From NCBI RefSeq assembly GCF_026210795.1, contig NC_089458.1, forward strand, positions 2,930,001-2,994,000: a DNA stretch of 64,000 nt, read 5' to 3'. Below the pieces are notes generated by a model, which worked only from the letters and a program-made list of their open reading frames with translations, made no database searches and was not told the origin of the DNA. Shown here in pieces: positions 50,227 to 63,688 of the stretch; the first letter of the stretch is position 1, and the number at the start of each line of letters is the position of its first letter. The position numbers were made by a program, and so were the translations under genes. This stretch comes from Rhizophagus irregularis. Its lineage: Eukaryota > Glomeromycota > Glomeromycetes > Glomerales > Glomeraceae.

Positions 50227-53200
50227 ATGAGCGGTCGAAGAAGTAGTTCTCGCCTTGCAAACAAAAATCGTATTGATTATAAAGAGGAGAAACAATCATT
50301 CATAAATATGAACTTGGATCAAGTAAAAATTTCTTCTGACAAAGAAATTGTTCAAAACGTAAAAGACATTCAGGAACCTTCTATGAAAAATGATCTCGAT
50401 CCTCTTGTTATAATAAATGACGAAAAACCACCACAAAGATTTGAACGTATAACAAAAGTAAATAAGGCTATATTTCGACAGACTTCTAAGACTTTATCAG
50501 ATCTCAAGTTTGCTATTGAATCTACCAAATCTGCGGTCTATTCTTTTGAATCATGTTTAAAGGGCAAAAATAAGAGTTTATTTGACGATGACGCGTCAAT
50601 AATTAATAACAACGATGAAAATGAAATGGATGTTGACGAAATTGATGTAATTAATGATGTTAATGATAATAGCTCTGTTATTGAAGATGATGATTCACTT
50701 ACTGTACATAATATGAATAATTCATTAAAAATAACTGAAGATATTGAGGATTCGGAACTTGTCAAAAATGTTATCAGTGATCAGGAGAATCAACCATTGG
50801 AACAAGATATTCGATTACAAAAACAGGATTTAATGGAAGTTGATTATCAACAGCCAATACAACAATTCACTCTCATGCTTTCTGATGATTTAAAAGAAGC
50901 TTTTAAACCTGATCTACCTATTTCAATATCTCTAAAAGACACTGATATAATTGTGTATGATCCCGCTGATCCTGATTTTAATAATGATGATTCAATTGTA
51001 ACTCTTATTGAACATAAGCAAAATATGACTACTAGAAGGAAAATAAGGTAAGTCAAATTTTGTTGAAGGGAGTAATAATTTAAATGTTGATGTTAATATT
51101 AATTCTTTCTTTAACTTAGACTAAATAGACTTCTTTCATCGAAATCTCTACCCGTGAAATCTATAAATCTACAAACAAATACGTATGATCAAATTACTAA
51201 TGGTACAGTATATAAAATTTTGTTTATTTGTATGTTATAAAGGCTTAATAATAATAGATTATACGTTTTCAACAATTCAAGTTATTAAAGAACAAGATAC
51301 ATCTACTTCACATGTCGTTTGCATTGATGATAAAGGTAATGCATAATTTAGTTTTTACTTTTGATTGTTAATATTAAGATTCATCAAGAGATTTTTATTT
51401 TTTTATAGATGACAATTTAAAAAATCAAGTTAATGAAAAACAAGAGACACCTGCCGATAATCACGAACGACAAGAACAACAAGATGACAATATGATGGGC
51501 TTTAATGAATCTAAAGTTCAAGATCAAAGCGTTACTAAAGATGAATCTGAAGTTTGTAAGGATGATAAGGATATTAAAAACTCAACACCAGATGAGAACC
51601 CTGACGTTAAAACTGTAAGTCAAAGTACTAATAAAGATGATGGTACTAGTAATAAACTTGAAGTCCAAAAAGACAATTCCGAAGATGAAAGTTTTACTGA
51701 TGTGGTAGAAGAAGTCGTTATAGAATCTTCAGGCGTATCTAGTTCTCAAGAAGTTTCAGTAAATAGTATGCTAAAACCTTCAAGTAATTTTGCACCTGTA
51801 AAAAATAAAAATAGTCAAAGTGGGTTGATATCCGCTGAGAATCTTGAAAGGGGTTTAAATGATAATAAATCACCCTCTAATGATAAAATATATAATAATA
51901 AAAATAAAATACCTAAATTAAATGTTAAAAAAAATCCGAAAAATGCACAGTCAGTCGAAAGTACGACAGAGTTGATCTCATCACCAAATTCATCCGTTAG
52001 TAAAGTTGTTCCTGCAAAGAGATCTGTACCTGATGATTCAAAAACTTCCGGAGATATATTGGGTCCATTTTTAGAATTGCTTGATGAGAATCGGAAGAAT
52101 GAAACTTTACTGATACAAAAACAATCAGCTACAAACATTACAGATGTTCCATCAAATTCTCGATCAGAAATGATGAACTTACCTTATTCTTCGATGTCTT
52201 CGGAAGAACATCTAAAATACCTTCAGATCGAGGCAGTGATTTATCGTAATGTATGTTATATTTTTTATTTATAATGTTTGTATGTTCATGTAATAAATGC
52301 TAATGAAAGTTTATATTTAACTAGCCGGAATTGGTTTCAAAAGAACAACGTAATTTTTATCAGAATATGTCGGAACGGGTCATAAACGAACAAAAGAATT
52401 TTGAGCGATGGCAGTTTGAAAGATCGAAATTGTTTGTTGGTCATTTGAACCCATTGATAGAAAATAAAGTTATGGTTAGTATCTTTCATGTTCAATATTA
52501 ATCAATATCACGACTAAATAATTTAATTCCTTTAATTTAGAACCACTTAAAATACGGCAGGCAAAGTAATATAAATGTATATTCAGTATGTAAATAATAG
52601 TAATTCCGATTTGTACATAATGGTATGATGAATTTAATAATTATCTTATTTTTTTTAGAGAATAGAATTAACAATTGGACTTAATCCAGCCAGTCACGGG
52701 GAACCAGAATTAAAATTCAAACAAAAACTCAGTTCAATCGTACGTTATTTTTAATGATAATAATGTGTTTAACTTTTATTTCATTTTTAATTGTGATTTT
52801 TATTAAATTTTTCAATATTTTAAGGAAAAGCCTTTTGAATTTTCGATTCCACCAACAGTAGTAAATCAAATTCCTTTTCAATTAGAAAAGGAACTTTGGT
52901 TAAATGACATTCCATCCGCTAATACATTATCAGCAGATTTTGCTATAAAAGATTATTGGCAAAAGATGGTAAATGGGTTAATGATATTATTATTCATTAT
53001 GAAATTTTCTATTATACGAAAACTTGTCTAATTTTTAATAGAGAATTCCAGTGGTTAGCCAGGATCCATTAATCCCTGAAATGCTTTCCAACCATAAAGT
53101 TGACATTGTAATTTCTTCTGGTGGTCTTACTGCACTTGTTGGTTTAGCTGAGTCTACAGATGTTGATTTGGAAATTCCGATCAAGATAGTTGAATTTACC

Positions 53201-54504
53201 AAAGGTAAATTAATAATTTCTACATACACAATTTAAAAGATTGCCAATAATGCTTTTTATGTTTAATTAGAGAATTCTACTCTTAAAACAATATATATCG
53301 ATAAACCATTTGTGAAAAAGAAAATGACACCACGTGAAATCAATCAAGTTTACTATAATACAGCTTTTAAAAGTATGGCTTTGAAAATGAATAAAGATGG
53401 CGAATTACAACATTCTTCACACAACCTTGAATATTCACTTTGGAATATTGATGATATAAGTATTTTGATACGATGTAAATCTGATGGATATTACAGAGAT
53501 TCAGATCAAAAGGTTCGTTTTAAAAAATAATATTATACAAAGTAAATTTTTTCTAATATATGTAATTTGTGTACAAATATAGATTCGTACTGTAGGAATA
53601 AAATCAAAATTAGATTATCAGTTGGATTACAACTATGAAAGTATCAGTTTTATTGAGCAATCGCGCTGGTGGATTTATTCGATGATACGAAATAAAGCTG
53701 ATCTAATGCTTGGTCGAATCGATGTTCCAATGAATACCCTAAATATGGTCGAGAGAGTATCAGCAGAAAATATTCTCCCTGATGAAAATCGGTGAGTAGC
53801 TAACTAAAATATATTTTTACAATAAGTAACTTTTTACTGAATGATCTTTTTAATATTAGGGTGAAATCACTTGTCAAAAAGTTGCACTACATTTTTAAGC
53901 AATTACAACGGTATATATTAACGATATTTTATGAACGAATTCTTATTTAACTGGATTCTAATTTTGCAATTTTTGATATTTTTAATTCTTAGCCAATTAT
54001 TTCAAGGATCATATATCCTTCGTCACGAGAAAGGTGAAGCTTATGCTGTAGTTTATAAGAGCGTTGAAACTGCTGAAAACTACTCACTTACCAGCTCAAA
54101 GCTTACTGAGATTGACCGTGAAACAATATCATTTGTGCCATTAGTATGGAAAGGTCTACAAGCTCAGATTAGAAATACATTTCCTTTTAGAACTGAGCAA
54201 ACTCGAGGCCCACCCCAAAAAAAATCAAAAAAGAAGGTAATTATTAATTATAACACATTTAATTACGTTAAACTCTGTTATAACCTAATTCCTATTCTAG
54301 TTCAACGTACCAAGCGAAAAATCAAAATCAAGGTCAAAATCAAAATCGAAATCAAAATCAAAGAAAAGTAACGAATGTGATGATCTGCAATATATTGCAG
54401 ATCATATAATCAAGCCGAAGATTTATGATTTGGATAATATGGAAGAATCGAGTGGTTCTTCCGCACCTGATTTCGCCACATTATTAAATAATTTTAAAAA
54501 ATAA
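50227..54504 (+). CDS. ICE2/NARG2-like protein (little elongation complex subunit 2 C-terminal domain)
   Basis: Fourteen exons join in frame to 1,115 residues: 50,227-51,047, 51,120-51,202, 51,258-51,335, 51,409-52,250, 52,325-52,474, 52,541-52,576, 52,659-52,739, 52,825-52,968, 53,042-53,204, 53,271-53,512, 53,583-53,791, 53,860-53,910, 53,993-54,236, 54,301-54,504. The first 600 residues are disordered and acidic, rich in Ser, Asp and Gln. Residues about 698-1047 are conserved-looking and contain EYSLWNIDDISILIRCK, LGRIDVP and GSYILRHEKGEAYAVVYK, then FVPLVWKGLQAQIRNTFP. This order resembles the NARG2_C domain of ICE2, part of the little elongation complex that supports snRNA transcription in animals. 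The tail has a KS/RS repeat and an acidic end. The family call is from pattern memory, so moderate; the gene itself is solid. Confidence 0.75.
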
Positions 54505-54728
54505 AAATCATTTACGTCATAAAAAATTAGTGTTATTTTACAATGTGACAATGTGACAGTTTCGAATTTTGGTCATGTGATAAGTGACACAAAATTTTTT
54601 ACCAATCATGCAAGTTGTGGTTAAATATCTGCGTCAAACGTTATTTTTTTTAAGTTTTTTTCCTTTCGGTTTTTTTCAATATTTATTTTATTTTACTTTT
54701 TGGAAACTAATAAAACCACGCCAGTAAT

Positions 54729-55459
54729 ATGAATCCAGCTAGGAGAAACAAGATTGACCTCGATGTAAGTTATCTTGACTTTCAATAGCTCAATAAGCTT
54801 ATGAGCTTATTTGAGGCTGATCGTGGGAATTTATTATTAAAGGTTTATTACTAAAATTAATTTATTCTTGTCATTAAATAAATAGAAACTAACTGAAGAA
54901 GAGAGGAAGCATTTCCGGATGTATGGAAAGTTACCAGCAGGAAAAGCGGGAAAGGATCTTATATCTCACAAATTAAAGGTATTTGTTAAAACGAAAGAAA
55001 AAAGGAGTTAATCCTGGGAAATGTGTATATCTTTTCAAAATGTCGTCATTACATATATAATTTATTAAGGATTTGATGAGAGAAATAAAGGTTTCTACTT
55101 ATAAATTATATTATATGTAGGAACGAAAGTATTTTGATTCCGGAGATTACGCTCTTTCCAAAGCTGGAAAGACTTCAGGTCCAGTCGGTGTTCAACACCC
55201 TTCACCTGAAACAATTCCTCACTCGAATGCAATCGCAGCCGTTACCCACAATTCCTCACCTGTGAAAGAAAGTTCTCTCGTACATGAGACTGAAATTGAT
55301 GAAAAAGCAGATACCCAATCTGCAGACGCAGACAATCAAACTACCTCACTTTCCACATCAAACCAAACAACACCAGTTCCGGTGATCCCAGAACCAACAC
55401 CCGCTTCTACTCTAAATTCTTCTACAACTTCTTCAACAACAACAACCAATAATTCATGA
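54729..55459 (+). CDS. igo1: Endosulfine / Igo family inhibitor of PP2A-B55
   Basis: Three exons (54,729-54,764, 54,886-54,978, 55,121-55,459) join in frame to 155 residues. The central segment KLTEEERKHFRMYGKLP followed by the KYFDSGDYAL box is the hallmark of ENSA/ARPP19/Igo proteins. In yeast and animals the Ser of FDSGDY is phosphorylated by Rim15/Greatwall, which turns the protein into an inhibitor of PP2A-B55 at entry into quiescence or mitosis. After residue 80 the protein is a low-complexity Ser/Thr/Pro/Gln tail. The gene lies only 225 bp after the ICE2-like gene on the same strand. The symbol follows the fungal family; whether it is Igo1 or Igo2 is not meaningful here. Confidence 0.92.
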
Positions 55460-56418
55460 TGGAAGATAGAATATTTAAATCAACATTTATGTATAAACGT
55501 AACGAAAGTGATCGTATTATCATATTTAGTTCCTTTTTTTTTTATTTTGATTTAATTTATAAATTTCTTGTAAATTGTGCGAAATGTTTTTTTTTTCATA
55601 TAGAAGCAGATATATTTAAATAGGAAAAAGTTGATTGATGTTGGATTCGAATAAAAAGAATTCAAGGTCGAGAAAGGATTGCCCAAATTTTTGTTATTTT
55701 TGGTTCACTTATCTCCCTTGTGTTCTAATTTGATGTGTAACATTGATCTGTTTCTTTATAGTAACATTCAAATTTATAACCAAAAAAAAAGAAAAAAAAA
55801 TTCTTTTGTACCTATTTATTTATTTAATTTTTTTTTTTTTTTTTGTTACTGGTGTTGTATATAGTGGCTTTTTTAAAATCCGATTTAAACCTATTAAAGA
55901 ATATTTTTCGATCTTTTTAAGTAAATGGAATTGAAATTTAATTTCTTTACAATGACATTTTATTATAAATCAAAAAGTATTTGCTTTCATCAAAGAAAAA
56001 AATAAATATTAAAAAAATTAGTAATTTCTTGTCCATTTTTCAGAAATACAGAAACAGTATAAAAAATTAATACATATATATATTATTATTATGTATTTAT
56101 GTTCCTTCAATAATTTTTTCTACAATAAAATAAATCTAAAGCAAAATTACAAAATTAAAGGATTGATTGAACTTCTGAAATGATAAAAAAATATATATAT
56201 AATAATAAAGCAAATAAAAAACTATCTAATTAAATTTTTTTTTTAATAAATAAACAGCTTTTTTATTTTAAAAAGTTCCATTATTTTTTTTTTCTCTTTT
56301 AAAAGAACTGTAAATAATTCTTTTTTTTTAAGAGAAATCATAAAAATTAAATTGAAAATAATAAATATTACTTTAATATAATTATATAATTAAAGAAATC
56401 ATTAAAACAAACCGGAAA
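55460..56418. other. Intergenic DNA between convergent genes
   Basis: This separates the plus-strand endosulfine gene from the minus-strand elongase, so it holds both 3' ends. It is AT-rich with polyT runs. The two overlapping frames at 55,679-55,934 are not supported. Confidence 0.5.
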
Positions 56419-57465
56419 TTATTCAACTTTTGCTCCTTTTGTTGCGGTTACTCCTTTCTTATTACTATAAGTTTTATTATAAAATCCGATGAATAAAAGT
56501 AAATAACTACTCAAAATCCAACATCCAAAAATAGCAGCACTTTCACTTCCAGCACATGAACCATAATTTGGCATCCAATCCCAGTAAGTAGCAGTGAAAT
56601 ATGTATAAGAACAAAAGTATACGAAGAACAAATCAATTACGAATTGAGTTATTTGCAATGTTGTAATATATTTTTTCCACCAAATTTTTGCCCCTCCTGC
56701 GGTTCGAAAATAATAATAATACATAAACACATGAACCAAGAGATTAAGAGTAATTGGAACCCATGACTATAATAAAATTGAAATTATCAATAATTAGAAT
56801 AAATAAAAAAATGAAAAAAATAAAAAATGTTCACTTACCACTGAGGTTCTACCTTCCAATTGCGAGAAACACAAAGCCATCGTCATACTATGATGATAAA
56901 CGTGTAAGAATTCTGAAATAAAATTCCGGAAAGATCTTTAAAGGTCAATTTTATTACTTTAAATCAAATTAAGAAAATTTAACCGAAAATATATATTACC
57001 AAGATTCTTTTTCTTTAATACTAAAAAGACAGTGTCGGCAAGTTCCCAATACTTTACTAGATAATTAAGATAATATAACAACTCTAATCGTTGAGTCCAT
57101 GCGTCTTGGTGACATACGGAATGAAAAATTCCTTCACGAACTACTATTGGAATCAGTTGTTCCACGAATAGTATCAAAAGTGCTAGAGAAGATAATGTCA
57201 ACAAAAGATTGTGAAGTTGGAAAATAAATTGAAGTTTGATAACTGGAAAATTTCTCATAAGTAGTCTCCCTCCAAATATGACAGCGAGATATGTAACAAT
57301 CGCAATTACAACTTCATATCTAGTAGAAAATGTAGTAACTCCCTCAATAAACGCAAAATTATTTGGGTCGTTTCCCGTTGCTAAAGTGTACGCTTTCACA
57401 AAATAATCATAAAAATAAATACCAAAAGGACGATCAAGAGTAAACTGAAAAGTTGAGTTTTGCAT
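56419..57465 (-). CDS. ELO family very-long-chain fatty acid elongase (GNS1/SUR4)
   Basis: Three exons (57,465-57,000, 56,912-56,839, 56,766-56,419) join in frame to 295 residues, the usual size for the family. The catalytic histidine box HVYHHSM (H159, H162, H163) is encoded by the 74-nt middle exon, preceded by KYWELADTVFLVLKKKNL, a strongly conserved ELO segment. About seven hydrophobic segments are visible. The C-terminus is lysine-rich (NKKGVTATKGAKVE), which could act as an ER retention signal. These enzymes condense malonyl-CoA with an acyl-CoA in the ER membrane, the first step of chain elongation for sphingolipids and storage lipids. Chain-length preference cannot be read from the sequence. 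It is transcribed divergently from the TFIIIC gene, 654 bp away. Confidence 0.93.
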
Positions 57466-58119
57466 TATAATGAAATTAAATCTTTTAATATTAACCTATA
57501 ACTATTAATTGTAGATAATATCTATTGTCTTTATATATTCAAACTCTTAAAAATAAAAAAGAAAGTTTCACTAATTGAGAGTCTTTAACAAAGAAAAAAA
57601 AAATTTTTCGAACTTTTTGATAAATAGTGGCTCATTTAATTGAAATTTACTGAAATTAGTTAAACATTTTAAACTTGATTGCACAACTTCGTGGCATATG
57701 CCAACAAGTAAAAAAAGCAACGTGGTTCTTTTTTAGTGAAGAGTTTTGAAAGAAGTCAATAAGGTAGTGATGGAGGATGAACAAACGGATTATCTTTATA
57801 AGAATTTTTTACCCGATAAAGGTATCACGAAAACTAAATTTTGAATTTTCCACATGTTCTGTGCTGACAAATAAGTATGTCATTGTTAATTGTTTGGCTT
57901 GGAAATAAACTAGCATTTCAGCGTACCAGAAAATCTGGCTATTATTAAAAAAGAAAAAAAAACCGGAAAAGTGCGGAATTACTCATGTGAATTATTTTTA
58001 TTATTATTATTTATATAATTATTTTGAATCATCACGTGAACAATAGATTACGATAATCTTTATTATGTGAACAGAAGTTCTAAAAAAGAAAAACTCGAAA
58101 TTTAAGGGTTTGCTCAATT
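57466..58119. promoter_or_regulatory. Shared promoter region of ELO and TFIIIC genes with TCACGTGA
   Basis: The two genes start back to back, so this 654-bp gap must contain both promoters. A perfect palindrome TCACGTGA lies at 58,032-58,039, 80 bp before the TFIIIC start codon. CACGTG is the core site for bHLH factors. Its use here is inferred. Confidence 0.45.
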
Positions 58120-61100
58120 ATGGCAAATAAAAATTTACCGAGAAATACTCCAAACCCAACGACATTTCTCGACCTACTTAATAATACGTATGATGACGCA
58201 GATTTAGTTCATATGCTTGCAGAAGCTACAGATCTTACATCTACGGCTGCTGTAAGTTCTTCTTTTGGGTTTAATTCTAGCTCTGAGGAAGCAAGTTTTG
58301 ATCAACCAGAATCCAGAGAATTTCAGAATTTTGATGAGCATTTGGATCTTGTTGACGATGAAGAGGAGTTTATAGAAGATTTTGAAGGAGAAGTATATGA
58401 TTTTGAAGGAGAATATGATGAATTGCAAAATTCTGATCTAATTGAAGATGCGTTTGCAAATAAATTGACCGACGCAGAAGAAAATGAACAAATGGACAAA
58501 GTGGAAGAAGAAGATGATGATGACGATGAGAAATATTTGTCGGATAATTTTGGGTAAATAATTTATTGCTATAACTCAAAATTTAAAAAGTATAAATTAC
58601 TTATCAAATAATAATATTAAATTACATAGTCGTTTATTATCACAAGCTGAAGCTATTGGTAGTGATTTAACCAAAGGAGATTCTGTTCCTCACCTTTGGC
58701 AAAATCTGGAAAAAGAGTGGACCGAATTTAATCAAGATTTAAGACTTACTAGTGGAATTGGAAGAATAAAAAAGGGAAAGGTACCCTTTTTTTAACATAT
58801 ATTATTTATTTAAGAATTCTTCAATTAATTAAATTCTACAGATCATTATTCGGGATAATTCGATAATTCTTTATAGAAAGGTCCAAGACCTCGTGTTATT
58901 CCGCCAAATCTTCGTGCATTAGTTGGGGAAGCTAATTTACATTACGTAAATAGAGATTATCCAAAAGCAATTGAAATTCTTCAAGAGGTTATTAAAATCG
59001 ATCCAAATATTCATTCTGCTTGGTTTACCCTTGGAACTATTCAAGATGAGATGGGATGTCCAGAAAAAGCTTTGCAATTGTATTTAGTTGCAGCTCATTT
59101 AACACCTCACGATGGTGCATTATGGAAGAGATTAGGCCTTTTAAGCAAGTCAGTTGGTTTTTTCTCAATATAATTTATTATAGCGAGATATCTAATTTCC
59201 TTTACTTATATATCATATTATTAGAAATCATAATTCAATCCATCAGGCTATTTATTGTTTCTCTAAAGCAATCAGATGTGATAATAATGATGTGGATGCT
59301 ATTTGGGATCGATCGATTCTATATTCAGAAATTGGAGAATTCAAAAAAGTATTTCTCTTTTAAATAACGCCTTTTAGCGAAGTAATTCATTATCGATATT
59401 TATTTTGCAAATCTTCTTTTAAAGGCGATAGACGGTTTTAAAGGTCTATTAGAAAAGATACCCTATGATATGAATGTATTACGAGAAGTAACTCGTATTC
59501 AAGTACAAATGAATGAAATTCCTCAAGCCATTGAACTTTTTCTTGATGCTTATTCCTATTATAGAAATAGGCCTTTACCAGAAGATCCTGAGGCCGAAGG
59601 AAGTTTCGGATATTCTGAGATAAATATAATGGCTGAACTTTACATGTTAGCTGGTGATTATAACAATGCTATTGATTTTATTAAGCAGGGTGTAAGATGG
59701 TTGCAAGGAAGAGAAAATGAGACATGGTGGGATTATATAAATGATGATCGTGAGTATGAAGAGGAGGAGAATTTAGATAGAAGAGATCATGCCTCAATTT
59801 TAGCAGCTGCTCGACTTCGTGGTGCTAGTAGCACGGGAGGTTCAAATGCTACATTACCTATTGAATTAAGAGTTAAATTGGGACAATGCAGAATTTTAAC
59901 AGATCGACTTGAAGAAGGCAAAGTATGTATTTGTTTATTTATTTTCATTATTTTTTTTTTAAAGGGTGAATTCAAAATTTATATTTCTGTCTGAATAATT
60001 TAAATTAGCTACATTTTGCTTATCTCGAGTCATACGATGTTGAGCAGTATGTAGATTTGTACTATGAAGTAGCTGAAACTTATACAGACAAGGGGTTGTT
60101 TGAAGATGCTTTGTCAATATATGAAATAATTGTCGAGAATGAATCTGTAAATATATTTTTTTGGTTTATATTTAGAAATTAGAAGTATTATTTATAAATA
60201 TATTTGTGTATGCTTTATTATTGTTTTAGACAGATAAACCCCTTGCATGGATGCGAATGGGAATGTGTCACCGAGAATTAGGAAATCTTGAAAGCGTGGC
60301 CGAATATTTCGCCGCCGGTATTAAAAAAAAAAATATTCATTTATTTTTATAATAGATATTATAGTTAATATATATTCGATTATTCATTCATAGTTGTGAA
60401 AGAGTTACCAGATAATTTGGATATTAAAATGGCACTTGCTGAAACCTATGAAGATTTGGATGAAAAGGAAAAAGCGCTTGAGATAGTCAATGAAGGTGTT
60501 TAGCTGTTATATTCTATCATGAATTAATAATACCGTTGTATTAACAAATGGTACTTTTAAAAAGTTCTTGAAGCGCGTAAAAGGAAGCTTGCTCAAGCGG
60601 CAGCAGAATCTCAATTAGAATCATCATCATCGACATCAAATCAACTCAATATTAGTTCATTGCATAATTTATCAGCAGGGACCTTACAAAATGAATCGTC
60701 CTTAATTCAAACTGTGTCTGAAGAATCCAAAGCTAACGCTTTTGCAAGAGCAGAAGAAGAGCGTAAACAAAAAATAGCAGAAAAAGAAAAGGAAACTAAA
60801 ATTCAATTTCACAGATTAGATCTTTTATATGATCGTTCTAAGCTTGGAGATTGTGAATCAGCTAAAGAATTTTTGGAAACTGCTAGAAATGTTGTTATTG
60901 ATTGGAAAAATAACAGGGCTTTTTATCCTCAGAGAGACAGGGTAATTGTTTTTGTGTGAATTGTCTCTAATTTTTTTTTCTTTTATATTATTGAGTACGT
61001 TTAAATTTTTATTAATTTTTTATTATATTTAGATGCTCCCATTTAAAGGATGGGACCGTCGAAGATCCTGGAGAAAACAAGTTTACTTCGAAGAATTTGA

Positions 61101-62769
61101 AAATTCTAATGATAGTGATGATGCTTATCTAGATGAACAAGCAACTACAATGGCAAAAAGGTTGCAATGGCGTATTGGTTTGTATAAAAAGAATATGTAA
61201 ATAATTTTTTTTAGAAACAATTATCTTAAATTTTTACATTTATTAATTACTAAATATACTTTTAGATGGTGAAAAAGGCGAATTAGAAGATGAAATACGC
61301 AAAAAAATTACCGAATTTAACGGTATTACTTTTGAAAAATGGTTTGATTTTTTTATCAAGGTTTGTTTTTAATTTAAGGAATCATTCCACATTAAGTGAA
61401 ATTAATTGTTTAAACTCTGGTTTAATTTATAGTATATTGTCACTGCAACAAAAAATAATTGTGAACAAGAGGCTTTTGATCTTCTTAAGTTAGCTTGTAG
61501 AGCAAATGTATTTTTTCACAATATTCATTATACAACTGTTCTCAAGTTGTTATCATTGGGTAAGAATAATATGCCTATTTCATATATATAGAACGCAAGT
61601 TCATTAGTCTAATTTTATACTATTTTGTTCGCTTAGCTTGGGGACTTCATACACGCAATTTTTTAGTTGTATGTGAGAATGCAAGATGGCTATGTAATCA
61701 TGAGCCATTTAATAGTAATTTATATAATTTATATGGAGCAGGAATGTCTAGGTATGATGAAAATTGGTTAATGCGATGTTCAACAACTAGTTTAGTAACT
61801 CGTTATAATTTTTTATAAATGTCCAGTGGTTCAAATGCGTTATCATGCTTTGCAGCCGCAAATTCCCAAAAATATTTTCTTCGTCAAGTCAAGTTGATGG
61901 ATACTGGGTTTTATCAAACTCCAATAATAAAAAATAACTCGAGTAATTCAGATAAATCCGAAAGTGAGATTAAACAAAAACCTGTTATGAAAAAAGCCAA
62001 AGTTCCCGAGAAACCAAATGCAGCATTATTATCACTTTATGGACATATTTTGGCATGTGCCAGAAGTTATGTCGGTGCAATTGGTAAGTTGTTATTAATG
62101 CTCGGTTCATTTCACATACATAATATGTTTGAAATTGACTGGAAAAATCTATCTGTTTTCAGGATACTATTCTCGTGCGTATTCGGTTAAACCAAAAGAT
62201 CCATTAATTAGTTTGTCGATGGGACTTGCATATATGCATCGGTCTATGCAAAGAATAAGTGATAATCGACATTTACAAATTATGCAGGTCTTTAAAAATA
62301 TCAATTTTGTAAATGTATTACCTTTTTTCAAAATAATAATTAAAATTTCTTTTATATTAGGCATTTACATTTTTGTATAATTATTACGAACTGAAAGAAA
62401 GAAACCAAGAGGCTGAATATAATCTCGGAAGAGCTTTTCATGAACTTGGTTTATATCATTTAGCTGTGCCTCATTATGAAAGATGCTTAAAGTTACCTTC
62501 CCTTCAGCAAGTTTTCAGAGAGCAACATGAGAAGGTAAAGTAATAAATTACCAATAAATAAATAAAATATATGTATTTTTTAAACTAATTTTTTAAAATT
62601 TATAAAGGGTAAATCATCCGAAAATCTTTCCGAAGAATGTCCCGTCGAGGATGATGATGACCCTACAAGCCTTAGAAGGGATGCGGCATATAACTTATCA
62701 ATGATTTATGTGGGAAATGGATCTCCTGGCTTAGCGGCAGTATTATTAAGACAATATTGTACTATATGA
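58120..62769 (+). CDS. tfc4: TFIIIC TPR subunit (TFC4 / GTF3C3)
   Basis: Seventeen exons join in frame to 1,127 residues: 58,120-58,553, 58,630-58,780, 58,877-59,148, 59,225-59,348, 59,425-59,922, 60,009-60,146, 60,230-60,317, 60,394-60,495, 60,565-60,941, 61,033-61,177, 61,266-61,360, 61,433-61,559, 61,637-61,751, 61,827-62,083, 62,163-62,287, 62,361-62,534, 62,608-62,769. Residues 65-145 are very acidic. A first TPR array starts near 205 (LHYVNRDYPKAIEILQEVIK) and runs to about 600. A charged linker follows, then a region FKGWDRRRSWRKQ, and a second TPR array from about 870 to the end (AEYNLGRAFHELGLYHLA). This layout is that of the TFIIIC subunit that places TFIIIB at Pol III genes (tRNA, 5S). 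The protein is slightly longer than its yeast counterpart. Exon joins at 60,565 (AAG acceptor) and 61,827 are the least certain. Confidence 0.9.
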
Positions 62770-63688
62770 TTAATCCTAATTAATTACATGTTAAAATTAG
62801 CGAAAAAAAAAAGTTTAGTTTTATCAACTAATACATATTTATTTAATATTAAAGATATACACAACTTTATTAATAAATATTAGCAAATAAAATTTTAATA
62901 TCAGTGAGTGACAATCGATCGGTTCTGCAGTATATCAAATAGTATGGCACAGCATTAATAACTTTAATGGATAATAACTGATAAGTGATAAATAAATCTA
63001 TAATAAAATTTGGAAAAGTTGAGCGTGTGTGATCATTAATTCGGGATTCTAATAAAAAATTTTTTAGTATCCTTAATATTCATTTGTGCTAAAGAAATTT
63101 GTTTTCAAATGATCGGGGCTCATGAAAACCTATCACAATTTTTTTTAAAAGCATTGTAATGTTGGTTATCAATTGAATTTCTGATCATTGCTAAAATTAG
63201 TATAAATTAATTTAACATGTTCACATGTTTCTTGTCAATTATACATGATTTGTTAACTCATTTTTAGATAAATATCTAAAAAATTTTCGAAAAAAGGTTT
63301 AAAGGCCCTTTTTTTTTTAATTTAATACAACAATTAAAAACGAATGTACCATATGAGAGATTAAATTATATGAGACCTTTGAGGCTATGACGAAATTTCA
63401 AAATAAAAGAGAAATATCACGTGTAAGTAGTTAAGAGAAATTACATTGTTGATTTCAACGGTTTTGTTCTTTTATATATCACGAATGTTGGATTAAAAGT
63501 ATATGTTCAATCATAACAATAATATCAAAAATAGAAATAATTAACAATTGTTACATTTTGGTGCGAAAATTCTGCATGCACAATGTCTGGAAGATATCAT
63601 AAATAAATATTGTAAAATATTCTAAATGTCGCAACGTTCAATAAAACTATTTTTTTGATTATAAAAGAAAGGTTTTGTATCCTTCGTC
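62770..63688. other. Intergenic DNA
   Basis: No gene seen. It contains the TFIIIC 3' end and the promoter of the last gene, with ATCACGTGT at about 63,417-63,425. Confidence 0.5.
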
